In this document: positions 23,491 through 36,874 of the stretch, piece by piece
Layout: the number at the start of each line of letters is the position of its first letter
Position numbering within the stretch: position 1 is the first letter of the stretch
Origin: Lycocorax pyrrhopterus obiensis
Taxonomy: Eukaryota; Chordata; Aves; Passeriformes; Paradisaeidae
Length of the DNA stretch: 64,000 bases
Assembly (NCBI GenBank): GCA_014706295.1
Contig: JACSVZ010000011.1
Span: 4,156,663-4,220,662, forward strand
Direction of reading: 5' to 3'
The notes under the pieces: model-generated
Seen by the model: the letters and a program-made list of their open reading frames with translations, nothing else
Told to the model about the DNA's origin: nothing
Databases searched by the model: none
Program-made: the position numbers and the translations under genes

Positions 23491-26400
23491 AAGGAGGAGT
23501 GGCTGTGCCAGGACGAAACAAACCCCTCTGGCTCAGCTTTGCTGGCTTTGTGGCTCAGGTTTGTGCGAGTTAATGATGGGCTGTGGGTCCGAGGCTGTGG
23601 AGAGCTGTTTGAGCACTCCATGCTGCTGCTGGTTCCGTCTTGGGCCCAGGCTCTGCCACTGCTCAAAGTGTTTCCATGTTGTTCCTTTGTGAAAGCACCG
23701 CTGTGCTTTGGGCTCTGGCACAATCTGGGAGCAGCTGTTTTGTTATCAGAGCCTGGCAGGCTGTGCTAGTGTGCGACAGAAGTGTGTAAGGACAATGTAT
23801 AGGATGTTTCTCTCTACAAAGCCCCAGAATTCTTTTATTGTCCAGGCCTGGCTTGTCTCTTCGTGTCCTTCAGCCCCTTCAGCAGCACTGATTGAAGTTC
23901 AGTTTAGTGCTCCACAGGTGAGTGACAGCAAAACCTGCTGTCCTGCCCTCATCATCCCTTTAAACAGCTATGGCTCTGCGGGGAACAAAAGGAAAAAAAA
24001 ACCAAACAAACCAAAAAAAAAAATCCCCAAGAAGAAAAAGAGTGAGGGTCAACTAGATAGAGACAGAAATGAAGATAAGAGTGCTTATGTGAGAGAGTGA
24101 GCACAGGGAGTGCCAGTGCCTGGCACACAAACCTGCCAGACTGATGGAACCTCAATGGGAAGGAACCTGGAGGAAGGCAGGAAGAGAAATAGAGATCCAA
24201 AGTCAAAGAGACCAAAGTGCAACTGGATAACTTAACCCTAGAGCCTGAGCTACCACAAAGGATGGGTTGTGCTGCAAGAATAATTCTCCTCCTGGAACTT
24301 TTCCATCTGGGTGATTTCTGAGAGTCCTGGGCTTAGCCTACTGCTATGGTTTGGAGAGAGGCAAAGCCGAGCACTGGGGTTGGAGTGGGACTGCAAAAGG
24401 ATGTTGAGGGACAGAGGATTGCATAAAGACTTCTCCTCTGAGACTGTTTTCATCCTTTTCCACATCCTGATTTCCTGCTGTTGACTTCTTCACTGGAAGG
24501 CAGCTGTGGGAATTATCTGACAAAGACAGATCATGTAGTGCTAAAAATAAATGAGATAAAGGAATTGAAGATGCCAATATGAAACCAAGCCCATCCCCAA
24601 AAAAGATGCTTTATTATATTTCTTTATCTGTGAGATGGGACACTTTCCTGCAGAGGTAGCAACAGGTAAATCCAAGCAGGTTCTTTTTCCTGCTCACCCG
24701 ATTATATAGAATACATATTCAATTGAATATATAGAGGGACTAAGAGACTTGTGAAGCAATTGATTTTTTGTGTTCATTTAAACTGAAGGGCAGACAGCAG
24801 TGAGAAAGGACAGAAGAGCAATTGTCTTCCTGGAGGAACAATTTTCAAAATTTGTAAATGATGTGGGAACAAATGTTGCATTAAAATTTTTTCAGCCTTT
24901 GTTGCAGATCCCATGAGCATTAGATAAATATTCACAGGGGAGGGAGAGAACCTCATAATATAAAACCCATTTACAAAGAATGAAACAGTAAAAGCAATAG
25001 ATGCTTAATATTCAGCATATTCACCACAACTGGTTTATCACTGAATATCTGTTGCACAGGGAAGGGGCTGTGTGCAAACACTGAGCATGAGGGTGCCATC
25101 GCTGCCTTCCCAGGGCGGATTAGAATCGTGTGGGTGACTGGCTCCCAGCTCGGCACTGGGGTTTTTTAGAACATCCTCTGGTAGGTGGCCAAGGGAAAGT
25201 TTCTTGTTGAAATGACAGAAATTCTTTGACATTAAATGTTTTCTTAGAACATATGCTGAAATGTCTCTACCATTTCAGTGATGAGCTTCCTTTCTGGCAC
25301 CTATCAATGTATGCTCATGGTAATCACAAGCAATATCTTGTCAACAGCCATCTACCATAAGTGATCCTAATCCACTTTGCAATCATTTTCAAAGCCTCTT
25401 CATTTTCGCTGAAAGGATTGTTTTGTTTCGAAGAATTCCTGCTAATGTGCAAAATTGCCCTTAGTTAAATCCATTGTCGGAGCTGAAAAGGGATACAAGT
25501 ATAAACCTTCACAGCTGGAGCACAGAGCTCTGTGGCTGCAGCTCACACTTCTCATTTCTCACATGCAGCATATGCTGGGAGAGTGAGGAACAGATGCAAC
25601 GCCTTTGATGGGGCAAATCACATGCATTTTATTTTCAGGACTCCGCGTTGGACAGTGCACTCCCTCTTTACCTTTGTTCAGAACGGCTCTGGATACACGT
25701 GAGTCGCTGTGGCAGAGCATTGGCATGGCCGAGATTGAGCTTGGAAATGAAGGTTACGCGGCCTTTCTGTGAGAAGCTCATTAAAACAGGCAATATGTGG
25801 TGTGCAGGTGGCAGCAGAAATGCAGCCTAGAGTGTTTTGACTGGGCTCAGGCTGCCGATGCAGAGGGAGGGCTTGGCATCTGAAGGTGCTCCCTGTTATT
25901 ATCGACCAGGGCTGGAGGCCATGGCTTTACCTGCTGCTCTGGGCCCCTGCCAAACCCTGTCTGGCACCAGTAAAAGGACTTTTCTCTGCTTCTTCCTCCA
26001 CTGTCTCTGACTGCGGTGCTGGGGGAAGATAAAGGCAGTCCTGTCACACTCTGTGCAGAATTTTACCAGTCTGGAGCTGAAATAAGGAGCTCTGCTGGAT
26101 GTGACCTGCTATTTTCAACATCTTACATATGAAATACCCTCTAAATATTCTGGCATGTGCCCACTTTCACTGAAATGATGTGCCTCTTTTGCTTTGTACA
26201 TCTGGAGTGCTGGAGAATAAGCAGATTTATTTTTTTAACATTGCTGCCCTTCTTCCTGCAGCCTAGACACCACACAGTATTTCCATTGGTGCACAGACAG
26301 AATATCAGCTTTTCCTAACCCTGTCTGAGATGTAGGGGAGCCAGGCAAGTCCATATTTTAAATTCACACTAATTGGGATTAACAGGAAAATAAATATTTA

Positions 26401-28271
26401 CACAATATGCATAGGGCAAATTCAGTGTCCCCTTACTGTGGGGCTGTGGGCTGATTTTACTGCTGCTTCCAGAGATTCTTTTTAATAATAGCTGACAATC
26501 GGATCTGATCCCAGCTTCCCCCTCCTAAATCAAGATCTGTACTTTCCTGTGGGGAAGGGGTAATGGATATGGATATGTTTACTAAAGCCACACATGAGTG
26601 ATGCTACGTCCTAAGGAATTTGACAAAACCAAATAATTAGAATATTTTTTTAGCCAGCTATTGGTCTAAACAATCACATTTTTTCAGGGTACTTTGGGTT
26701 TAGGTTTTATTCTGTTTTTGTTCTTGATTAGGAGCTGGTAACAGTGGAATACTTGAATACAAAAATATTTTCTTGGCAGAAGTCCAAGCACACATCTCTA
26801 AAAAGTTATATTTTCTCTCCCTCATTTTGTCTTCTTTGCCTTCCCTGTTATTGATGCACATAATAAAACACTAGGAAAAAAGACAAATCCACCCAAAAGG
26901 TCAAAATCAATGATCCTTTTACAGATGGCACCTTTGGGAATCCTGGGTACTTTACCATCAGCTTGTGTTTGAGACTGTTACTTGAATACTTGTTTTTTGA
27001 TGACAAAAATCAATGACTTCTTTAAAGAAGGCACCCTTGGGGCTAGAGGGATGCAGACTTCGAAATGTTTACTAGTCTGTGCCTGTCTCTGAAAGACTAA
27101 TAAACATATTTATAAGTTTATGAGCTCCTATTTAATTTTATGGATTGGAGATAGGGTATGGTTTTGACAAGAATATTTAAGCTAACGTGCCCCAATGAGA
27201 CACATTCTGTATCACTTTGCAAATTTACATAGAAATTCTGATCCGAAACCGACTGAAATCTACAGATAGATTTACATGAGCTTTAAATTTATCCCTGTGA
27301 ATTAGACACTGAAGTTATTGGGATTATCTTGTTAATCAATTTGATCCAACAGCCAAATACTAAATCAATTTTCAAAACAAAAAGACAGGAAACCCACTTA
27401 TATGAAGATAAGGAATCTACTTCTCTCAGCAAAGATTATTTCTTTCATTTTTTGTGTAGAAATATTTCTTTATTGTTACTCTGAGCTGCAGAAAGCATTT
27501 TTTTTTTTTAAAAAGAGATACATTTTTTGACCTTATTTCCTTGCTTCTAGTTTAGCATTGCATTTATTTCTGGCACTATAATTTACTTTGACACCAGGGC
27601 AGATATTCCTTGATTTTCCTGAATGAGCAGGGCCATAACAGGCTCTTGTAAATTAACAGAACACTTGATCTGGCTACCCTGTGGTAGTTGAGGCTTTGGT
27701 GCTGGAGCCTGGTCAATCAGTTTTCTCACCAGCTGTGCAGATGCAGACTTTGCCAGGATTTTTTCGCCTTTTTTCTTTTTTTTTTTCCCAATCAAAGATT
27801 TAGAGTTGTTTTAGTCTTGTCTTTTGCAAGTTGGTTTCCATGGAATGACCCACAGAAATTACTTTGGAAATAGACTGGCAGTAGGTATAGCCTTGCAGTA
27901 ATTAGAAAAACTAATTTATATTCCTTTTCCTTTGACTCTAGATCCAATCAGTAAATACAGTGATCTAAAATGTCAGCCTTAACCAAACAAGTGCATTGAA
28001 AGCATAACAGTAGACAATGTCATTTATGAATTAAACCATGGGAACATGCATGGCATTAAAAGACTGGTTATGTTAGACATTCCTGCCCATCACTTACTGA
28101 TCTTAATTTAAATGTACTGATTTCAGCCCCATAAATCAGTATTATTATGGTATGTAGCATGTCATCCCACGCTTAAGGCAGCAAAATCGCTTTGCTCTTG
28201 AGTGCTGTGGGAAGAGCTGCTGGATAATCTCTCCTGTGCCCCGTGCTGAGATGGGTTGAAGCTGGGAATTC
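23491..28271. other. non-coding stretch, no gene supported
   Basis: Single-copy sequence. Two short exon-like intervals, 23846-23917 and 25639-25698, are listed as leads. An A-rich tract with AAACCA units lies at about 23990-24022. The AT-rich block 27090-27370 resembles conserved non-coding DNA but has no clear motif cluster. The T-tracts at 27500-27510 and 27777-27787 are simple. No transposon was recognised before the LTR at 28272. Confidence 0.55.
26902..27044 (+). repeat. short diverged tandem duplication (~42 bp units, ~101 bp apart)
   Basis: The segments 26902-26945 and 27003-27044 share AAAATCAATGA, then a T-rich stretch, then GGCACC.TTGGG, with the rest diverged. The spacing is about 101 bp. 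This looks like an old local duplication and not a transposon. Confidence 0.5.
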
Positions 28272-28796
28272 TGTCGTGGCTTAATCCCAGCCCACAGCTC
28301 AGCACCACAGAGCCACTCACACTCACACACAGTCCTGGTGTCATGGGGAGCATCAGGGCAGGTATAACAATTTCATAAATGACGTAGAGTAAAATACGAT
28401 GATGATGATAATGCCAAAAGGCAAAAGAGAGAGAGGAGTCAAACCCAATTAAAAACAAGCGATGCACGATGGAATTGCTCACCACCCAGTGACCAACGCC
28501 CAGCCCGTCCCCCAGCAGTGACCAGCCCCTCCCACCAGTCTCCCCCAGTTTATGCACTGGGCATGATGTTCTGCGGTCTGGAATATCCCTGTGGCCAGTT
28601 TGGGTCAGCAGTCCTGGCTTTGCCTCTCCTGGATCTTGTGCCCCTCCTCACTGGCTGACAGCGGCAAACTGAGACGTCCTTGATTGAGGGTGAGCAACAA
28701 CTAAAACATTCATGTGTCATCCACACTGTCCTCATACCGAATCCAAAACACAGCACTAGGAAGAAAATTAACTCTATTCCAGCTGAAACCAGGACA
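28272..28796 (-). mobile_element. solo LTR, avian ERVL-type
   Basis: Read on the minus strand, the element begins TGTCCTGGTTTCAGCTGGAA at 28796 and ends with a CCACGACA terminus at 28272. These are the termini of a common avian ERVL-class LTR, recognised from memory. Internal hallmarks include the block giving GCCCAGTGCATAAACTGGG, a TATA-like region near 28550, and the region encoding the 'gatgatgatgataatg' A/T-rich segment near 28400. No gag, pol or env sequence adjoins it, so it is a solo LTR left by recombination. The five bases flanking each end (AATTC and AAAGG) do not match, so the target-site duplication has decayed or the ends have been altered. Open frames inside it are not genes. 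Confidence 0.9.
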
Positions 28797-31489
28797 AAAG
28801 GCTCTAGAAAACTCAGCTGCAGGAGGGCTGGTTGGTGCATGGGATCCTGCTGCCTCTCTGCAGAGCTGTGCAAGGCGAAGCAGTGCAGACACAACACACC
28901 ACACCGCTCTGCTGAGAACATTTTGTGCATCCATGCAGGGCAAGGACTGCTCTAGTGCTGTCTCTCACACTGCACTGACCCACAGTAGGATGACTTAGTG
29001 AACAGGCTCTTACTTCAGTCCGTGAGCTACATGGAATTTGTGCTTTCCTGATGAAAGTCACACTGACATCATTCACACCTGTACCCAGTGCCACTGCCCT
29101 TTCATTGTCTGCTATCTTTTACAAGTTCCTCAGTCTCATTTTGCTTCATTTTCCCAGATCTGCATTGAAAATGGTAAAGCTTTCTCCTCTCAGATTTCGG
29201 TAATTTAAGGGATATTTTTTTCACTGTCAGACTTTCATTGTTTGGGGATCATTGTATGTAATTGTGGTGAGACTGAAAAACCACTGCCAGAACTGAACAG
29301 CATCAGCTGCCTGCAGGATGGGACAAGCTGAGGGGTATCTGCCATAGTTGTACTGGCTCTTGTTTGAGGATCTGATGCTGGTCACAGTCAGTAGGAGGGT
29401 GCTGGGCTCTGAGGAATTTCGGATCCTTCTGATGCTTGGTTGTGATGAGACCGGGCCGCTCACAGTGGCTCGTGGTGACATGAACAGTGCACAGAAATGA
29501 AACCAAGAACTCAGAACTGACACACAGAGGTGTCTTTTCACGTGGCTGACAATTAAAGGTCACAACACAAGGCCTTGTCTTCACCCTTGGGAGTTTTCAG
29601 GACCTGAGTGAACTAAAGCCAGAGCAAACTGATGAGATCTCAGCTGACCCTCCTGAGGTTGGTCTGCAAACTCCCTTAGAGCCCTTCTGTCCCAAGTGTT
29701 CCTGTGACCCCCAAGGATCCCCACACTGCACTACAAATCTGCATTGCTCTAACTGCTTATGAAGGCAGTTTAGTTTTTTCCTGGCATCTTCCATGACCAA
29801 ATTTTGTTTTGTTCTGCCACAATTTTATAACTTTGTCAAGCCCCGTGTGTTTGAGCTGATATTGGAGAAGAGTTTGTTAATTACTTGTACAGCTTTGGAC
29901 ATAGTAAAATGCCCCCTCTCCTTTGGCAGGTGTGGTGGTCTTAGCTTTAAGAATTTTGTAATTGAGGCAGTGTTATGTTATTTGTTTTTTTTTTTATAAA
30001 TTTACTATACCAAAGGAAAATACTGATAGTGCTTCAACAGCTGGCATTCTGATGCTATTTCACTTTAAGAGGAACAATTGGTTGAACTTATTTAATGTTG
30101 GCAAGAGAGTCATGAATCCCAATAAGGCCATGAATACATTTATTATTAATTTTTTCTCATTCATTTTTAATTTTCTGTCAGACAGAATCAAAGGCTGAAT
30201 TGGTGACTTCAGTGTTTTTTACCTTGCTCTCTTGGCTTCAGAAGTCCTTTAATAAGGCAATTATTTATTCTGGACATCACTGGGAAATCAAAGGTGAAGA
30301 AATTGGGGATATCTAAACCCTGTAGTGCATTAATTCAAACAGAACTCACATTGTTGGATAGAGTTCATGCCTCTGGTTCTTTAATGTTGCCTGGTTTGGT
30401 ACCTGTTTCATTTTAAATTTAGCTGGAATGTGTAGAATGGAGAATGAAGGAAAACCACAAAAGGATTTAGCTCATAGCAGCAAGAATTACTGGAATCAGC
30501 AGGGGTTCATCTCTGGATTGAGGGTAGGCTGGTTCATTGTAGTGAGAGGAAGCAAGCAGAGGATCCTTGGGAAGGGTTTAATGTGTGCCCACAAGGCTTT
30601 CATCAGGAGTTGTGGTTTATAGTGGCTCTCTGTGCCTGTTATCTCCTGAAAACAAGGAGTCGATCTGGCTTCTTCACAATTCCCCTCTCTAAGCCATGGT
30701 ACTTCACTGGAATCCGTGGAAAGCTTCCTGCCTTTGACTGCATCAGGTTTTCAAGCAGAGTGTGAAGTGTTTATCTGCCTGTGGTACACAGCTCCCATTC
30801 CTGCAGGGACAGCCAGGCACTGGGAGAGAGCTGGGCCTGACTGGGGAGGAGGAATTGTCTGTGCCAAGGCAGCCACAAGGCTGAGCTTGGCATTTGACAG
30901 ACCTCAGTTGTACCTGGACAGGCTCCCAGGCCCAGACCTGTGTGAACACTCCTTCAGCCCCATGTGTTTCAGGTTTTGTACATTGCTGGTGGTATTCCCC
31001 CGCGAGCAGGAGGCAGTGCTTATTCCTTTTTTCGGAATAAATATAAAATACATCTATTATTCACCCTGCTTTGCTATTGAGAGGGTAATGCAGTCTCTTG
31101 CTGTTTTGTTTTTGCTCACTCCTCAGATTTTTGGCCTTCTGTGAAGCTGATGGAAGGAGAACTGAACAGGGAGACAACGTATTGAACCTGATATTTGAAG
31201 GTTCAAACCTTCAACGTAGTGAGCACATATTCTGGAGAAAACAGTCATGGAATTTGCTTGTCTTGTATCCTGAATTCCTCCTTGACACTAAGCTGCCTTA
31301 CTGCAGCATGATGTAGTTTAAATGTGATTTAGTATTGCACCCTGAGCAGGCAACACTCTGCTCTAAAGCTCTGTGTTGAGCAGAGCAACAAGAGGCTATT
31401 TGAAAACATGTAGCCATGTGCTCCTGAGGAAAAAAAAGGCTTTGTTCCTCTCTGTCTAATCGTCCTGCTGATCACAATGCTATCTCACG
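28797..31489. other. non-coding stretch, no gene supported
   Basis: Single-copy sequence without a recognised repeat. An AGGTCA nuclear-receptor-type half-site occurs near 29559. T-tracts lie at about 29981-29995. The open frames are short and unremarkable. Confidence 0.6.
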
Positions 31490-32110
31490 GAAAAGGGAAT
31501 ATTGTACAAGTTGCCATAAAGTTTTATGAGCCAATTATTACAGATATAATTGTCCAAGGTTATAGAGGTCTATAGATGTCTTATTTTCCGTAGGCTGGTG
31601 CCCTTTTATGCTCCTCTTTTATAGTTAATGCAATGCCTCATTTAATAATTTAAAAATAATTTATTGGAGTTAAATTGCTTTTTTAGAAGGCATAATCTTA
31701 TCATTCTCATTTTTATAAGAAACTCATTTTAATTTGTTTGCTGTGCCATTCTCAGATGAATTTAGGAATTTAATGGAGTGAAAATTGAAGGCTGATGGCA
31801 TCAATGAAATTATTAATTTGGTAACTGAAAGATTTATTTGGTTGATTTAGATGGAATTTTCAATACCCAATTATCTTTGGACTCTATTAAAGAGTGAAGC
31901 CTAGCCAAATAACAGTTCTCACTCAAAGTTCCCCAGGATGAATTGAAAAGGACATCTTCATTATTGCTATTGATGTTAATGTGGAAATCACTTACTGTTA
32001 ATAATCCTGAAGGACAGATAAAGGCTTATTTTTACCCTCAAGAAGCTAGGTTCCAAACCCTAAAAATGTTATCTTAGTGAATGAATATTACCTGCAGATA
32101 GCAGACGTAG
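31490..32110. promoter_or_regulatory. AT-rich candidate conserved non-coding element
   Basis: About 600 bp of complex, non-repetitive AT-rich sequence with many homeodomain-type TAAT/ATTA cores. It is free of repeats and of long open frames. A perfect octamer ATGCAAAT follows at 32193-32200. This composition is typical of developmental enhancers in bird gene deserts, but conservation was not tested, so the call is inference. Confidence 0.25.
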
Positions 32111-35100
32111 CCATGCAGAATATTTTAATGGTTTACTTTTATCTCTACCAAGTCCCATTAGAATAATTTAGCAGAAGGAAAATATCTTTGTCATGCAAAT
32201 AAGTTTGATTTTTTTTGATAAAGGTGGAAATGTAACTATATAAAGAGTCTATCTGCAAACCTAGATTTGAGCATACAAAAGAAATATTTATTTTCCATTA
32301 TATTCCATAAGCTTTTGCTATTAGGGTTTTGAAGAACCCTTCCATAAAAACTACCCTTTTGCAGTTCATATTTTTTAAATACTTATTTTCCCAATACCCT
32401 TTGCCAGTATAAACATTTATACATTCCACCTGTGTTGTTTCCTGAAGACAAACAAACACCAACATGACAGCACACCCCAGTGAAAGGGTCACAGTCTTTT
32501 CCTGTTGTTTGAAACTGTCCTGGCTGACAAGGCTGTAATCTAGAGAAGCACATTTCTCTGTAGTTCTGCAGTTGATAAATGTAAATGCAGGAGAAGAAAC
32601 TGCAAATGAAGCATTAATTGCTTTAAAGTTGGTGTCAGATGTTAAAGAGAATCTTAGCGATTTTAGAAGTCAAAAAGGAACATATTCCCACTTAGGCTAA
32701 AAATACACAGTATGGGTCTAATTGTACAACAGCTCGAGATAGTCAAATCCTGATCCCAAAACCCTGGATTGAAGTGAACATTGCCAATTCACAGACGCAT
32801 TTCATTGTTGTGGCACCTGGAAGATCCAAGGTGGATATTACCGATTCCTTGGCAGCATAAGAATGAAAAATCTCTTTGCTCTCAGTTTTTTTGACAGTTG
32901 GAGGAAAGAAAGAAAGTCAATTCATAGAAAAGTTGGGTTCCCAAAGTGCCACAGGTTTATTGCTGGAGACTTCCACTTGTGATGCCCGGAGCACAAGCTC
33001 TCGCAGTCAGGTGATGTCGATCATACATGCCAGGTATGTGATTCTGTGTGTTCAGATCTGGGGTTCAAGTGAGGAGAGATTTAATAGTTTAAGCTAGGCT
33101 TGGAAATAGTTAAATAATTCTTGCAGGAGGACATAAATATTAAAAAGACAAAGCCAATGAATCAGGGTCTCTGCACTGGCTTGCTTCAGATGTGGGGAGT
33201 GTTCAGGCGTGGCAAACCGGCAGTGAGCAAAGCTGGGCATGGGTTACCCACAGAGCCAGCCCAGAGCCTTCCATCCCAGCCAAAATTTATTCCTTACCGA
33301 CACGAGCCGAAAACATTATCCTAAGATTCTGCTTCTCCCTCCAGAGCTCTTGTTTCCCCAAATCTCTTCATTCACTGTAGATCTTTTCCTGCTGTGCTCC
33401 AGGTCTGTTTTCCCACTGCAGCAAAGGGTGAATTACACCTGGGTGGGTCACAGCCCGTTGGTATCCACAGTCCCACCAGGGTCTGCAGGCTTCAATTCCA
33501 TCCTCACAGACAGACAGGGAATTCTCCAGGTGTGACAGTGCACAGTGAGGTTATGTCCACTTTAACATTCATCCTCCTCTGCCCACGGCATTAGCAATGC
33601 CAACAAGGATGGTTGAAATAAAGATGTGTTCTAAAGCGGCCTAGGAGATAGGAATCACACACACACGTTTAATTAAGCTTTCAGCATTCGGCTGCTGGAT
33701 CTCAGCTCAGAGAAGCACTTGGAATGAAAGCTGCATGTTTTGTTGCAGCTCTCAGCTCTGTCTGAACGCAGAGGTCAGAGCTGAGCCCTGCTGTAGACCC
33801 CACTCCCTTTCTGTGCTATATATAATTTGTACAGCTGGATACAGGTGAGATCCTCTGGTCAGGACACAGTCAGAGCACAACTAGCACGAAGACTGAAACA
33901 CTTTTTTATGCTGGCAGACAATATGTCTGAGATCAAAGAGGGCACTATTTCTAGAGTGAGAAGAAGAACGGTTGCTGTCTGCAGCATACCTGACCTCTGT
34001 ATAAAAGCTTGCAGCTCCTTGGAGTTCCACTGTCAAGTATCACAGGGAAAAACACGCGCAGGGCTTGATGAGTGAATTTAAAGAAAAAAATCTACATTAT
34101 GGTCACATGACAGTCGTGAAAGGAATTCACACAGCATCCTCCTCCTAAATATCGTGAGAAATTTTGATGGATTCTCTAAATCTTGTAAGATTTTTAAAGC
34201 TGTTCACAGGTGAGTAGAAGGGGTACAATTCACCTTCTTTTCTCCTTCCTCTCACCCTCATTAATTTAAATCAATTTACAGAACCTTTTACACCACAGTT
34301 GAAAAGCTGCTTCCATTCTGTCATCAACAAAACATCACTTGTGATTATTTTTACTACTTTATACTGTGTACAAGGAAGAAAAATGCCTAGAACTGTGTCC
34401 CAAACCAAAAATCAAGCTCAATTCATTTAATTAGCAACAACAGAAAGTGATTCCTGCTTCTCAAAGAGCTCTGATATAAGCATAATTAGCTCATTTAACC
34501 TCAAAGAAATAATTAGCCAACAAGAGAGGACAAGGAAAAGAAGTTAAAATGACACAGCAGTATATTTTCTCCTGTTTTCTGACAAAACTGAGATCATGTG
34601 GAAAGGAGGGCTGGATGATACTGACTTGCTGAGGTTTTTTGCAAAATGAGGTATTAAGGCACAAACAAAAGTAGAAAAGCTCCTCGGCTCCACCTGAAGA
34701 GCAGCACATTCGTTCAGACACTTTTCAGTTCTGAGAGAACTTTCCCTGTGTTTTGGGGCTGATTCACATTTGTAAATCTGACCCCCATTAACTGCCCAAA
34801 CAATGTAAAAACTGCACCACACTGCAGGACACAGCCGCAAAACCCAGCAAAAATTCAAGAGATGTAAAATCCATTGTCTAACCCTATGCATGGCTGATAA
34901 TTCTAGCAGAAACAATGAAAAACATTTGAATTGGAACCAGCTCCCACTAGCTCAGGCACTTTGATGCAAATAGGGGATAATTGTTTATCTGGAAGTTGTC
35001 TCGGCATGGCTCTAGTGGGCCACTGCAGTGCCCCTTCAGAGGGTTCTTGAGGAGTTCTTGCTTCTCCCATCTTTCCTCTCACTCTTCAGAGTCCCTGGGT

Positions 35101-36874
35101 GCTGTGGTGCTGCTCATGTGGGATGTCAAAGATCCTTTCTGAGATTTAGGAACCCCTTCAAGCTGCAGTGCAGGGGGCATTTTGACTACCAGTCAAACCC
35201 TAGCTTCACCCTTAAGTCTCTTAACATTTCATCAGAAGAGCTACAAATTAATTAAACTTGACTTAAAACTTTACAGTAACTAATCTGATCAACTAGGAGA
35301 ACTTCTGAATCCCACTAGTCTTTCTAGTAATTATATATTCTTAAAATAATGTTTTATAAACACACAACAGAAAAGTATGATTAAACACAAAATGCACAAA
35401 AATTAGGGGCAAAACTTTTTCAGATGCTGCCACTGAAAATATTGTGTTTCATATCAAAGCAAGAATTTTTCTTGTATCTATGGAAATGAGGTGAGTGGCT
35501 GGTTATTTTTGGCTGTAATGAGCATTCTAAAAGATTTTACTGTTGATTCTTGATGAGTGGTCTCTGACACCAGGTTTGGAGGGGTTTCAAAGCAGTCTTT
35601 AGGTGTTAAGGTTGTTCCTGGCAGAGCTGGGAGCTCACAAAGGACAGACACGGGATTTACCTGAGGAGCCACTAAAAGAGCTGAAGCCTCAGCAGCAAAT
35701 TCAGACAAGCAAGATGCTCTGTAGTCATAGTAAAAACAACTTAATAATTAAAGTGCTGACAAAACCTTAGCTGCAGTATCGTGAACTTGGCTGTTGTAAA
35801 AACACCAGGATTAAGTGGAGGTGTGTGGGTAATAAAATCTTCAAAGAAACAAATTGTCTCTGAATGTATAATTATGGCATTCTCAAGGATTTTAACCTGA
35901 ATTTTTATTTTACTCAAGCATCTAAAGGACCATTGGCAGAATATTGTCAGTGTTTCAGCTACAGCGTCTTTCAAACAGCCCGAGGCTTTTTGTGTAGTAC
36001 ATACTAGTTCTACTATTCAGTGAATATCATTTCTTCATGATGCAAACAATGTCAAAAATGAAAGGGATCAAATATTGAGGAGAGAGGGAAAACAGGCTTG
36101 AACAGAGCTGCCATCCCGTGGAGCTGGTACAAGCCCACTGGTCCTTGTGGGAGTTGGCTCATTCTGGAGAAGTGTTTTTACTCTGCATTTCTGCACAGGA
36201 CAGGTGAAAAGGGAAAGAGGTGTATGAGGTTGGCTGGGTTTTTTTCAAAGCTAAACCTGTCAGCATTTGGCACCACCCTTGCAAAACATGACTGGTGTTG
36301 AATGCACCTGTTTGCCCGTGCAAAACCCGACGTTCACAAGTGCAAATTGGCTGAGCCTGACATCCCCACCAGCAGCACAAGCGTGACGGGAAGCCTGCAA
36401 GTGGGAAATGGATGCTGAAAGCAGTCGTGGGGCTTCATGTGTGCAATTAAAGGGAGACTGATCGTGTGTGTCACAACAGAGCGACTTTTGGTACATGGCA
36501 TGTACAACCAGGCTCACATGAGGCTGTTTGCCTGTTGGGGACCAGATTTTTCATGCATTTAGGAATTTGGCATAATATGCTGGTGAGTTTTAGAGAGGCA
36601 CCCAGGTATTGTTAATGCCTAACACACCATCTAGCTTTGGGTACCTAAATACCTCGGCAGCTTTGACCCTCAGTCAGCTCATGTATAAAGGAACTTCTGT
36701 AGCTACCCTTACCTTAAGGCCTTTCTCATTTTTTTTAAGTTCTGACTGTCAGCTGTAACATTTTCATTAGCTAGGTGATGCCATGATGATTTTTGTCTTT
36801 TCTTTTAAACCCCTGTTATACCTTGTTACAACTTCTGTATCCTCAGTGCTTTAGCCTACATTCTTGGACTTGTT
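32111..36874. other. non-coding stretch, no gene supported
   Basis: No gene or repeat family seen. Small items are a short (CA)n run at about 33658-33666, a TATA-like GCTATATATAAT near 33816 followed within 30 bp by a CAG/GTGAGA donor-like site, and an octamer ATGCAAAT at 34974-34981. The open frames are short. Confidence 0.6.

Noticed and set aside
23031..23723. Long frames (133, 162 and 217 codons) that encode 19-residue repeats
   Set aside because: They are produced by the 57-bp minisatellite, whose unit length is a multiple of three. The repeat stays open on both strands, so the frames carry no coding evidence.
28162..28955. Open frames of 91-131 codons on both strands
   Set aside because: They fall largely inside the ERVL-type solo LTR, which is non-coding.
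33815..33850. TATATATAAT followed by a CAG/GTGAGA site as promoter plus first exon
   Set aside because: The distance between the TATA-like site and the donor leaves almost no exon, and TATA-like strings are common in this AT-rich DNA.
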